This document shows, one piece after another, positions 1 through 7,976 of a stretch of DNA of 64,000 nucleotides. The position numbers and the translations under genes were made by a program. Within the stretch, counting starts at the first letter, position 1; the number at the start of each line of letters is the position of its first letter. The notes below the pieces were generated by a model. The model did no database searches, was not told the DNA's origin, and saw only the letters and a program-made list of their open reading frames with translations. The DNA is from Lachnospiraceae bacterium (GTDB lineage Bacteria; Bacillota; Clostridia; Lachnospirales; Lachnospiraceae), in the NCBI GenBank assembly GCA_022792535.1, contig JAAWBG010000057.1:27609-91608 (forward strand), given 5' to 3'.

Positions 1-428
1 CCGATTTTTGCATATTTATCGGAATAAAAAGGAGCAATTCCTGATTTGGTAGAACCAAAAGATTTTCCACCCAACCGTTCCTCCTCATACTGATCAAACA
101 AAATATGATAGGACATAACGATCTGGGCCCGATCTGATACCAAAATCTTAGGTTTCGGCACCCCCCGGTCTACGATAGACTGAACCTCCTCAAAGAGAAC
201 TGGAATATTCAAAGCCACTCCATTTCCAATAATGCTGGTGGTATGATCATAAAACACTCCGCTTGGAAGGGTGTGAAGTGCAAACTTGCCATAATCATTG
301 ACTATGGTATGGCCAGCGTTTGCCCCGCCCTGGAAACGCACAATAATATCTGCTTCCCGCGCCATCATATCGGTGATCTTTCCTTTTCCTTCATCTCCCC
401 AGTTCGCTCCCACAATTGCATTTACCAT
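1..428 (-). CDS. purA: Adenylosuccinate synthetase, N-terminal part (runs off window)
   Basis: Translating the minus strand from the ATG at 428 gives an open frame of 142 codons that leaves the window without a stop. The enzyme joins IMP and aspartate using GTP, the first committed step to AMP. The N-terminus has the family's GTP loop GDEGKGK at residues 11-17, followed by QGGANAGHT and the segment GSTKSGIAPFYSDKYAKI expected near residue 130. The start is supported by an AGGAGG site (433-441) and by the canonical family N-terminus. It is read alone, away from the LysR gene. Only about one third of the usual 425 residues is visible. Confidence 0.96.
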   Translation of the reverse strand, partial: MVNAIVGANWGDEGKGKITDMMAREADIIVRFQGGANAGHTIVNDYGKFALHTLPSGVFYDHTTSIIGNGVALNIPVLFEEVQSIVDRGVPKPKILVSDRAQIVMSYHILFDQYEEERLGGKSFGSTKSGIAPFYSDKYAKI

Positions 429-516
429 GAAAAGCTCCTCCTTTATATTCTCTGTAAATGATTTTTCTGTTACGTTACGTCATGTCAAATCAAAAGGCCT
501 GACATCACCATGTTCT

Positions 517-545
517 AGTATAAGCGATTTTCTTCTATAAGTAAA
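517..545 (-). promoter_or_regulatory. purA promoter
   Basis: On the minus strand TTTACT (540-545) and TATACT (517-522) are separated by 17 bases, pointing at purA. The predicted leader of about 80 nt holds a 6-bp dyad (ATGTCA at 482-487, TGACAT at 500-505), which could be an operator. No purine riboswitch core is recognisable. Confidence 0.6.
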
Positions 546-578
546 ATCAATGTTTATTATAATTGTCATAAGTAATAC

Positions 579-1469
579 TTATATATTTTCTATCATTTTC
601 AGCAGCTTTCCCGCTGCTGCAGAAACTGGAATCCGCTGGTCTGTCACCACGCAAAATTCTCTTTTCGGTATTTTCTGGTCAAATTCCAGCAGAAACAACT
701 CTTCTTTTTCCAAAAATTCTTCTGTAAAATCTCGGACCACACTGGCAATCCCCAGTCCCTTTCGTGCAAACTGAATCAGCATATTGCTGTTCGCCAATTC
801 AAATTCCGGCCGGAGCACCACATTATTTTTTTCTAAAAAATCATCCACATAATTGCGGGTGGAGGTATTTTTTTCCAAACATAAGATAGGAAGAGATTCT
901 AACTGATGATAGCTTAAAATCTGTCCCTTTAAATATTGAAACTTCTTTCCTGCCACAAAGACGTCTTCCACCTTGCGCACTCTTTTCATCTCCCAGCCAT
1001 GCCGAAGCTGTATGGGAGTACTCACTACGCCGAAATCAATCTGTCCATCCTGAAGATGTCTTAAAGTCTCCGGGGTAGGCGCATTGGTCACTGCCACTTT
1101 GATCCCTGGATAACTCTCATGAAACTGCTCCAATACTTCTAAGAGATAAAACTGCAGGGTCATGTCACTGGCCCCAATTCGAATCTCTCCATTTTCCAGA
1201 TCCAGCATCTCTTTGAACTTTCGTTCTCCCTGACAGATATACTCATAGCCCCGCTGCACAAAGGAATACATCATCTCCCCTTCCGGGGTAAACCGGACTC
1301 CCTTGGAAGTTCGGACGAACAAAGGACTTCCCAACGCCTCCTCCAAATGTCTGAGGGCCTGGCTCACTGCCGGCTGAGAGACAGAAAGTTCTTCGGCTGC
1401 CAGCGTAATATTTTTTAATTTTCCTACATAATAAAAGATTTTATAATATTCTAAATTAATATCTAACAT
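579..1469 (-). CDS. LysR-family transcriptional regulator
   Basis: This 296-residue protein has the LysR layout: an N-terminal winged helix-turn-helix (about residues 1-60; ITLAAEELSVSQPAVSQAL is the recognition segment) and a two-lobed substrate-binding domain. The ATG at 1469 is preferred over an upstream TTG because it begins at MLDINLEYYKIFYYV, the usual distance before the helix-turn-helix, and gives the normal family length. It is divergent from the TRIC-type gene, and a near-perfect palindrome at 1636-1652 lies between them, so control of that neighbour is plausible by the usual LysR arrangement. The effector cannot be read from the sequence. Confidence 0.9.
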   Translation of the reverse strand: MLDINLEYYKIFYYVGKLKNITLAAEELSVSQPAVSQALRHLEEALGSPLFVRTSKGVRFTPEGEMMYSFVQRGYEYICQGERKFKEMLDLENGEIRIGASDMTLQFYLLEVLEQFHESYPGIKVAVTNAPTPETLRHLQDGQIDFGVVSTPIQLRHGWEMKRVRKVEDVFVAGKKFQYLKGQILSYHQLESLPILCLEKNTSTRNYVDDFLEKNNVVLRPEFELANSNMLIQFARKGLGIASVVRDFTEEFLEKEELFLLEFDQKIPKREFCVVTDQRIPVSAAAGKLLKMIENI

Positions 1470-1597
1470 AATCTCTGCCTCTATTGGAACAATACTTTCA
1501 AAATCAACTGGCGGAATTATAATCAAATTATTTCAGATCAAGTGTATCACACTTTCCCCTCCCCTGCACCGGATTTTCCAAAATTTTTATTTTCCCA

Positions 1598-1626
1598 TTG
1601 TATTTTTAATATTTCTTCTGTATAAT
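1598..1626 (+). promoter_or_regulatory. Promoter of the TRIC-type channel gene
   Basis: TTGTAT (1598-1603), a 17-base spacer and a consensus TATAAT (1621-1626) point towards the gene at 1730. The predicted start site falls at or beside the palindrome at 1636-1652. Confidence 0.7.
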
Positions 1627-1635
1627 AGGCGGTGT

Positions 1636-1652
1636 CGGTAATCTGATTACCG
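1636..1652. promoter_or_regulatory. Palindromic operator candidate
   Basis: CGGTAATCTGATTACCG is an 8-bp dyad around one central base. The one-base centre rules out an RNA hairpin and fits a dimeric DNA-binding protein. It starts ten bases after the -10 box, so it covers the predicted transcription start. The divergent LysR protein is the obvious candidate ligand, by inference only. Confidence 0.5.
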
Positions 1653-1729
1653 GCTTCTTTTTCGCTTATGAGAAATTTATAATTATTTTATCCTAGCTAA
1701 GATATCGAGAAGAAAACAGGAGAATTACT

Positions 1730-2380
1730 ATGTCTTACTCTGAACTTTTTATCTTCCTTCTGGAAATCATTGGGACCATCGCTTTTGCCTCCTCTGGGGC
1801 TATGATGGGCATTCGAAAAAATATGGACATTTTTGGAATCAACGTACTGGGAATCACCACCGCTGTAGGCGGCGGATGCATCCGGGATCTTCTTCTGGGC
1901 ATTCACCCTCCCAAAATGTTCCAGAACTTTTCTTATGTGGGAACTGCCATTGCAACTTCCTGCCTGCTGTTTCTTCTGTGCTATCTGAAACAGGAAATAT
2001 TAGAGAGCGCTTTTCTGGAGTATTATGAACGTCTTATGAGTACATTGGACGCGGTAGGACTTGGCATTTTTACAGTTATGGGAATCCGCACTGCTATGGA
2101 ATTGGAGCAAGGACATGAACAGAACTTATTTCTTCTGATTTTTGTAGGTGTAGTCACTGGAATTGGAGGCGGTATGCTGCGGGATATTATGGCCGGAACT
2201 ACCCCTTTTGTCTTTGTCAAACACGTATATGCCTGCGCGGCCCTGCTGGGAGCCTTTCTCTACATTTTTCTGCTCCAATACTTACCGGAAATTGCCGCTA
2301 TGCTGATCAGTTCCACCACTGTTGTAGTGATTCGAATTCTGGCGGCTCACTATCGTTGGAATCTGCCCCGCATTCCATAA
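1730..2380 (+). CDS. TRIC-type / UPF0126 membrane protein (YicG-like)
   Basis: A 216-residue, seven-helix membrane protein with two homologous halves, each with a glycine-rich conserved stretch: NVLGITTAVGGGCIRDLLLG and VGVVTGIGGGMLRDIMAG. This duplicated GGG-RD pattern defines the UPF0126 family, whose bacterial members are trimeric cation channels related to TRIC; some have been linked to glycine uptake. The start follows AGGAG at the right spacing. It is the first gene after a strong promoter and may be co-transcribed with the MATE gene 40 bases downstream. The transported species here is unknown. Confidence 0.88.
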   Translation: MSYSELFIFLLEIIGTIAFASSGAMMGIRKNMDIFGINVLGITTAVGGGCIRDLLLGIHPPKMFQNFSYVGTAIATSCLLFLLCYLKQEILESAFLEYYERLMSTLDAVGLGIFTVMGIRTAMELEQGHEQNLFLLIFVGVVTGIGGGMLRDIMAGTTPFVFVKHVYACAALLGAFLYIFLLQYLPEIAAMLISSTTVVVIRILAAHYRWNLPRIP

Positions 2381-2420
2381 TCTCTGTCTCTGGACAGAGG
2401 ACTTGAAAGGAGATTTTATT

Positions 2421-3779
2421 ATGGCAAAAGATATGACACAGGGAAATCCATGGAAAATCATTATTTTCTTTTCCATTCCCGTTTTGTTGGGAAATTTATT
2501 TCAACAATTTTATAACATGGCGGATGCTGTGATTGTGGGACAGTTTCTAGGAGAAGACGCCCTTGCGGCTGTGGGCTCCACTGGTTCCATTATGTTTCTG
2601 GTTCTGGGATTCGCCATGGGGATTGCTCAGGGATTCGGAGTTCTCATCTCCCACGCTTTTGGAGCAAAGGATGATGACCGCCTGAAACACTATGTTGCAG
2701 TCTCTCTCATTTTAGGACTTGTGGTCTCTCTGGCCATCACTGCATTTACCATCACAGAGTCCAGAAATCTATTATTGTTTATGAAAACACCGGAAAATAT
2801 CCTGGACATGGCCAATCATTATATCACCATTATTTATGCCGGCATCCTGGCAACCATGGCTTTCAACATCACCGCCTCCATCTTAAGAGGTGTGGGAGAC
2901 AGTAAAACGCCTTTATATTTTCTGGTACTGGCCTCTATCTTGAATATTCTTTTAGACTTATTCTTTATCGTGGTTCTTCACTCTGGACCGGAGGGGGCCG
3001 CCTATGCAACGGTAATCGCCCAGGGACTTTCTGCGCTGTTGTGTTTTATCTATATGTTTACAAAATTTGATCTGCTGAAACTGCGGAAAAAAGATTTTTA
3101 CTGGGATTGGAAAAGCGCCTGGGATCTGTTGTCCATCGGCATTCCTATGTCCATCAACTATTCTGTCACTGCTGTAGGCGTTATGCTTCTGCAGGGGGCT
3201 GTCAATGTCTTTGGTTCTAGTGTGGTGGCCTCTTTCACCGCCGCTTCTAAAGTGGAAGCCCTTGCCACCCAGACTATGCCTACCTTAGGAACCACCATGT
3301 CCACCTACTGCGGACAAAACCTAGGTGCAGGAAAATACGACCGCATTTTTGACGGCATGAGAAAGGCGTTTCTGATCGTCATCGCCATCTCTCTGTTTGG
3401 CGTTATCATCACTGCCGGATTGGGAAAATACATTGTATGCCTGTTTTTGAAAAATCCCTCTCCTACAGTGCTGTCCTATGCAACGGCTTACTTAAATACT
3501 ATTTCCTGGTTTTTGATTCCTCTTGCCATGATCTTTTTGTACCGCAGCGCGCTGCAGGGCTTAGACCAGACTCTCGTTCCTGTCATGAGCGGTATTTTAG
3601 AATTGATCTGCCGGTTTTTGATCGTTGCACTTTGTTTAGAGCCCTTCGGTTATGCAGCGGTATGTTATACCAGCCCAGCCGCCTGGGTGGGAGCCGGTAT
3701 TCCTCTGCTGATCACTTATCTATTATGGAAACGGAAAATGGAACGAAAATTTCCACTGCAAAGCAAAACCCCTTCCTAA
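2421..3779 (+). CDS. MATE-family multidrug/cation exporter
   Basis: A 452-residue polytopic protein of twelve predicted helices in two repeats, with the N-terminal signature PWKIIIFFSIPVLLGNLFQQFYNMADAVIVGQ typical of DinF/NorM-like MATE exporters, which move drugs or metabolites out against Na+ or H+. The ATG at 2421 is chosen over a TTG six codons earlier because AAAGGAG precedes it correctly. Its stop codon lies in the loop of the terminator hairpin. The substrate is not predictable. Confidence 0.92.
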   Translation: MAKDMTQGNPWKIIIFFSIPVLLGNLFQQFYNMADAVIVGQFLGEDALAAVGSTGSIMFLVLGFAMGIAQGFGVLISHAFGAKDDDRLKHYVAVSLILGLVVSLAITAFTITESRNLLLFMKTPENILDMANHYITIIYAGILATMAFNITASILRGVGDSKTPLYFLVLASILNILLDLFFIVVLHSGPEGAAYATVIAQGLSALLCFIYMFTKFDLLKLRKKDFYWDWKSAWDLLSIGIPMSINYSVTAVGVMLLQGAVNVFGSSVVASFTAASKVEALATQTMPTLGTTMSTYCGQNLGAGKYDRIFDGMRKAFLIVIAISLFGVIITAGLGKYIVCLFLKNPSPTVLSYATAYLNTISWFLIPLAMIFLYRSALQGLDQTLVPVMSGILELICRFLIVALCLEPFGYAAVCYTSPAAWVGAGIPLLITYLLWKRKMERKFPLQSKTPS

Positions 3780-3791
3780 TGGAAGGGGTTT
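3766..3791. terminator. Bidirectional terminator between MATE and chemoreceptor genes
   Basis: A perfect 11-bp stem (AAACCCCTTCC / GGAAGGGGTTT) with a TAAT loop lies between convergent genes. The A and T runs are inside the stem, so it can act on both strands. The loop contains the MATE stop codon. Confidence 0.7.
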
Positions 3792-3801
3792 CGTACATGG
3801 T

Positions 3802-5514
3802 CTATACTTTTTTAAATCTCTCTACTTCACTGCGAAGTTCTCTTGAAATACTCTGATTGTTCTCCGCCTCCTGCTGAATATGGGCCATAGCCTCTACCAG
3901 GCTGCCTGCGCTCTCTGCTGCATTGGTAACGCCCTTCGCACTTTCATCCACAGTGACAGAAATATTGTTGATTCCTGTATTGATCCGTTCCATGATCTCT
4001 TCTGCCTCAGAAGTTCTGTCTGCAAATTCTGTTACCATCTCATTAACACTTTCTGCATCTTTCTGATAGAAATTGGCAACTTCCACAAATCCGTCATAAT
4101 CTTTCAAAACATTCTCATCAATAAATTTCAGCATATCTTCTGCATTCTGCGCCAATTTCTCTACCGCAGAGGTTACCAAATGACTGATATCCTGAATATT
4201 ATTTGCAGTATCTCTGCTGTTATCTGCCAAGACACGAATCTCGTCTGCCACCACTGCAAATCCTTTTCCTGCATCTCCTGCACGGGCAGCCTCAATAGAT
4301 GCGTTTAATGCCAGCAGATTGGTCTGACTGGTAATATCCAGAATATCTCCTGTCAATTCATTGATTCGTTCTACACTCCGGCTCTCTGACACTGCCTCTT
4401 CCAAGGTACTTCGGATGGCTACCAGCATCTTATTGACCGCTGTCTTGTTCTCCACAGTACTCTTTCTCACATCCTGGGCCCGGTCTTTGATCTTTTCTAC
4501 CAGATCAGCTCCGTTTTCTGCCCGGTCTGCCATAGATTTTACTTTTTCATAAATACCATTACTTCCATCTGCGATCTGCTCTAAAGTGGCAGATACCTCT
4601 TCCATACTAGCTGCAAGCTGCTCCATGGAAGCTGATACATTCGTTACGTTCTCATTGGATGAATTCACCCGGCTGTTGATATGATCCACGGAATCTAACA
4701 TCTGCTGAGAATGCTCTCTCAGTTTCTGCATTACAGACTGAAGCTGATCCATAAATCCATTGACACCGCTTACAAGTTGTCCCACTTCGTCCTCTGTGCT
4801 TACTTCAATACGTTCGGTTAGGTCGCCTTCATTTTTCTGAAGCTTTTCTACAATTTCATTTAAGTGTCCGCTGGCGTTTTTAGCCGGAGCTGCAACGGTT
4901 TTAATAACGATCCACATAACACCTGCAGCCAGCACTAAAAATACCAGAATTGCCGCCATATTAAAAGTATGGGTTCCTGATATTTTTATGTCAATTTTAT
5001 CTGAAACATACTGTACCTTATTTTCTAAGGATTCGCTGTAAGCAATTTTGCTCTCCTCTAAATCTGAGATCAACTGCTCTCTTTCTCCCAACAGCCCAGG
5101 CAGTTCCTCTATCTCGCCTGATACTGCCGCAGCTGCAATCTGCATTCCCAGACTCAGAAAATCTTCCATCTGTTCCTGATAAGTTCCATAACTATTGATC
5201 AAACCTTTGTCTTTGGATTTCTGACACAATTTATTCACGGTATCCATTTTTTCCTGGATAGCTGCCACCTTTTTTTCCAGCGCTTCTATCCCAACTGCCT
5301 GAATGTCCTCAATATCTTCATAAAGCCATAATTCCTGCACCTGAGCAGACAATTCCCCCTGCTGCTTCTCTAATTCCAGATACGTATCCGTGATCTCTTT
5401 GCTCCTTCTCCCAATCTCTGATAATGCCGCCACATTTGCCAGGCCGAACAAAATAAAGATTATAGATAAGAGCCCGATCATCATTATTATCTTGGTTCCT
5501 ATACGCTTTTTCAC
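3802..5514 (-). CDS. Methyl-accepting chemotaxis protein
   Basis: A membrane receptor of 570 residues: first membrane segment about 5-31, an extracytoplasmic helical sensor of about 150 residues, second segment about 184-207, a HAMP linker, and a long coiled-coil signalling domain with the invariant hairpin tip ([19 protein letters not shown], near 395-427) that contacts CheA/CheW. The start is the GTG at 5514, directly after AAAGGAGGAGG; a TTG ten codons upstream lies before the ribosome site. Neighbouring signalling genes are on the same strand, but no che or flagellar genes are present. The ligand is unknown. Confidence 0.95.
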   Translation of the reverse strand: MKKRIGTKIIMMIGLLSIIFILFGLANVAALSEIGRRSKEITDTYLELEKQQGELSAQVQELWLYEDIEDIQAVGIEALEKKVAAIQEKMDTVNKLCQKSKDKGLINSYGTYQEQMEDFLSLGMQIAAAAVSGEIEELPGLLGEREQLISDLEESKIAYSESLENKVQYVSDKIDIKISGTHTFNMAAILVFLVLAAGVMWIVIKTVAAPAKNASGHLNEIVEKLQKNEGDLTERIEVSTEDEVGQLVSGVNGFMDQLQSVMQKLREHSQQMLDSVDHINSRVNSSNENVTNVSASMEQLAASMEEVSATLEQIADGSNGIYEKVKSMADRAENGADLVEKIKDRAQDVRKSTVENKTAVNKMLVAIRSTLEEAVSESRSVERINELTGDILDITSQTNLLALNASIEAARAGDAGKGFAVVADEIRVLADNSRDTANNIQDISHLVTSAVEKLAQNAEDMLKFIDENVLKDYDGFVEVANFYQKDAESVNEMVTEFADRTSEAEEIMERINTGINNISVTVDESAKGVTNAAESAGSLVEAMAHIQQEAENNQSISRELRSEVERFKKV

Positions 5515-5569
5515 TCTCTTCCTCCTCCTTTGTGAGTCAATCAACGCCCAGTTACTTTACACACCTGTA

Positions 5570-6439
5570 TTATAGTGCAAGCTTTTTTGCGCAGGCCAGC
5601 GCCAAAGAACCCGGTCCTATATGGCATGCTACACTTAAAGACAATGGATCTACCATAGAAATCTCTGACTTCGGAAAGGCCTCCTGTACTTGCTGCTGAA
5701 ATTCCAAAGCTGTCTCTCTATCCTTTGTATAGGCAATATAAAGATGCATATTCTCTCCCGATTCATCTTCAAAACGTTTTGCAAAATCATTTTTGACCGC
5801 TTCTATCATAATATTTTTTGCCTGTTTTATGGTTCGTGCTTTTGCAAAAGCATCTAATTTCTCCCCTTGAATCTGCAGAACTGGTTTCAATTTCAGCAAA
5901 GTTCCAAGAGCAGCCGCTGCAGGTGTGATTCTTCCGCCTTTTTTCAGATAATGCAGCGTATCTACCATAATATAGATACTGGAATCATATTTTGTTTCTT
6001 CTAGATAATCTTTAATCTCTTTTGCACCTTTTTTGGCTTTCACCAATTCTATAGCATCTAATACCGACTGTTTCTGGGTTACGGAAATCCGCTGGTTATT
6101 TACTACCTGAACTTTCTCTTCATAATCCTGCGCCATTGCCATAGCAGTCTCGCAGGAACTGCTCAATCCGCTGGACATGGGAATATAAACGATCTCATCG
6201 TATTCTCTCAATAGATCATCCCACAATTCCGTAACGGAGCCAACCGCCGGCATAGAGGTAGAAATCTCCGCATTCTCCTCTAATTTTTCATAAAATTCTT
6301 CCTGTGTCAGATCAATATCTTCAAAATACGTCTCCTCATTGATAAAAAAGGGCATAGGAAGTACATTAATACCATATTCCTTTGCTTGTTCCTGGGTAAT
6401 CCCGCTGTTACTGTCTGTTACAACTGCAATCTTTCCCAC
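5570..6439 (-). CDS. DegV-family fatty-acid-binding protein
   Basis: A 289-residue DegV fold protein, beginning MGKIAVVTDSNSGI and carrying PMSSGLSSSCETA, the conserved serine segments that hold a fatty acid carboxylate in this family. In Gram-positive bacteria the family (FakB) presents fatty acids to the kinase FakA; no FakA gene is in the window. It starts with GTG at 6439 after AAAGGAGG, with a slightly long spacer. It lies downstream of the Hpt gene and may belong to that operon (68-base gap). Confidence 0.92.
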   Translation of the reverse strand: MGKIAVVTDSNSGITQEQAKEYGINVLPMPFFINEETYFEDIDLTQEEFYEKLEENAEISTSMPAVGSVTELWDDLLREYDEIVYIPMSSGLSSSCETAMAMAQDYEEKVQVVNNQRISVTQKQSVLDAIELVKAKKGAKEIKDYLEETKYDSSIYIMVDTLHYLKKGGRITPAAAALGTLLKLKPVLQIQGEKLDAFAKARTIKQAKNIMIEAVKNDFAKRFEDESGENMHLYIAYTKDRETALEFQQQVQEAFPKSEISMVDPLSLSVACHIGPGSLALACAKKLAL

Positions 6440-6507
6440 CTGAGTAAGTCCTCCTTTGGCTATTTTCTATTACATTTTATTCTGGTAAAATCCTGGCGCC
6501 TACTCTT

Positions 6508-6864
6508 CTACCCAATTTTCTGAAGAATCTCCATTATCTGTGTATATGCCTCCTGAAGCGCTGCCATATCTGCCTCCATTCCCTCATAATCCTGTCTGCG
6601 GAGTCTCTCAACCACCAGGCTGTCAGCGTCCATCAATTTCTCCATGCCAAGATTGCCGGCTACTCCCTTCAGCGTATGGGCAAAATGAAAGGCTTCTTCA
6701 TATTTATTTTCACCCAAGGCTTTTTCCAATCCTGCAAAATTAGTATCTGCCTTAAATTTAATTAATAGTCGTTCTAACAACATTTCATTGTTCATGAGAC
6801 GTTCTAACGCCCCTTCTACATTCATACCTGCTGCACTTAATTGTTCTTTTATTTCCTGATTCAT
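6508..6864 (-). CDS. Stand-alone Hpt phosphotransfer protein
   Basis: A 118-residue all-helical protein with the histidine-phosphotransfer signature AHTLKGVAGNLGM; His63 is the expected phosphorylated residue. Hpt proteins shuttle phosphate between response-regulator aspartates and hybrid kinases. Its ATG overlaps the stop of the upstream REC-HD-GYP gene by four bases, so the two are translationally coupled and probably partners. No hybrid kinase is encoded nearby, so the donor must lie elsewhere. Confidence 0.93.
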   Translation of the reverse strand: MNQEIKEQLSAAGMNVEGALERLMNNEMLLERLLIKFKADTNFAGLEKALGENKYEEAFHFAHTLKGVAGNLGMEKLMDADSLVVERLRRQDYEGMEADMAALQEAYTQIMEILQKIG

Positions 6865-7964
6865 ACTGGTTCCTTCCTTTCCTCTGTATCGATTGTCTCA
6901 ATTTCCTTTCTGGACATACGGAAACATTCCATAATTTTAGGTGAAAATATTCCGCAGTCTCCGCCTAGGATCATATAATATGCCTCTTCTTTTGAATAAG
7001 AACGTTTGTATATACGTTCATTGACCAGTGCATGGTAGGCGTCCACCACTGATACAATCTGGGCAGAAATCGGTATCTCATCTCCTTTCAGCCCTTCTGG
7101 ATATCCTTTTCCATCATAACGTTCATGGTGGTAACGGCAAATTTCCATACTTTTTTTATGGTAATCCAATGTCTGGATATCTTTCATCATTTTCATGATC
7201 TCACATCCTTTGGTGGTGTGAGATTTCATATACTCATTCTCTTCTTTCGTAAGCTTTGCCGGCTTGAAGAGCACATGATCTGAGATCAAAAGTTTCCCAA
7301 TATCGCGTAAGGATGACAGTTCTGCAATAGCTTCTACATCCTCATCCGTCAATTTATATTCTGGATAATGGGCCTGTACTTTCCTGCCGATAATCCTGCT
7401 GATCTCTCTTACCGTCTGTGTATTATCCTCAAATTCCGGATAATAATGTTCCAGAATATTACACACAATGTCAATCATTTTCTGACTGGACTTTTTCAGT
7501 TTTTCCGCCTGAAGCTTCATCACCGTATACTGTTTTCGCAAAAGTTGATTCTGCTCCTGTACCTTTTCTTCCATATGATTCTTATGCTGGTACAATAAAA
7601 TATTATTATCTACACGTTTTCTGATCACATCCCGATCAAAAGGCTTCCGTATCATGTCAGAAGCTCCCATTCCGATACATTTCTTCTCCGTCTCGATAGA
7701 TTGCTCTGCAGTGACTACCAGCACTGGAATCTGATTCATCCAGCCTTTCTGTTTCATCACTTCCAGTACTTTGCCTCCGTCCTCGTCAGACAAATGCCAG
7801 TCTAACAGTACAATGGCTATTTCATCAAGCTCCTGTTCTAATATCTGTAAAGCGCTTTTGGTGCCTGCCGCTTCCAGTATCTGATAATCTTTACGAAAAA
7901 TCTCTGCCAAGATCATACGGTTGCTTTCCATATCATCTACGACTAATATTTTATGACGATTCAT
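6861..7964 (-). CDS. REC-HD-GYP response regulator with degenerate HD site
   Basis: A 367-residue protein: receiver domain 1-120 (acid pocket D10/D11, phospho-acceptor D55, T85, K107), a coiled-coil linker about 125-165, then an HD-GYP domain about 180-350. HD-GYP proteins are metal-dependent phosphodiesterases for cyclic di-GMP. Here the HD pair reads R220-D221, and the later DxxDAL motif reads D308-A-Y-H-A-L, while H249, H279/H280 and DGKGYP are kept. Two metal-site positions are therefore altered and activity is doubtful. It lies 12 bases after the FapA-like gene and overlaps the Hpt gene. Confidence 0.93.
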   Translation of the reverse strand: MNRHKILVVDDMESNRMILAEIFRKDYQILEAAGTKSALQILEQELDEIAIVLLDWHLSDEDGGKVLEVMKQKGWMNQIPVLVVTAEQSIETEKKCIGMGASDMIRKPFDRDVIRKRVDNNILLYQHKNHMEEKVQEQNQLLRKQYTVMKLQAEKLKKSSQKMIDIVCNILEHYYPEFEDNTQTVREISRIIGRKVQAHYPEYKLTDEDVEAIAELSSLRDIGKLLISDHVLFKPAKLTKEENEYMKSHTTKGCEIMKMMKDIQTLDYHKKSMEICRYHHERYDGKGYPEGLKGDEIPISAQIVSVVDAYHALVNERIYKRSYSKEEAYYMILGGDCGIFSPKIMECFRMSRKEIETIDTEERKEPV

Positions 7965-7976
7965 ACCTGCTCCTCC

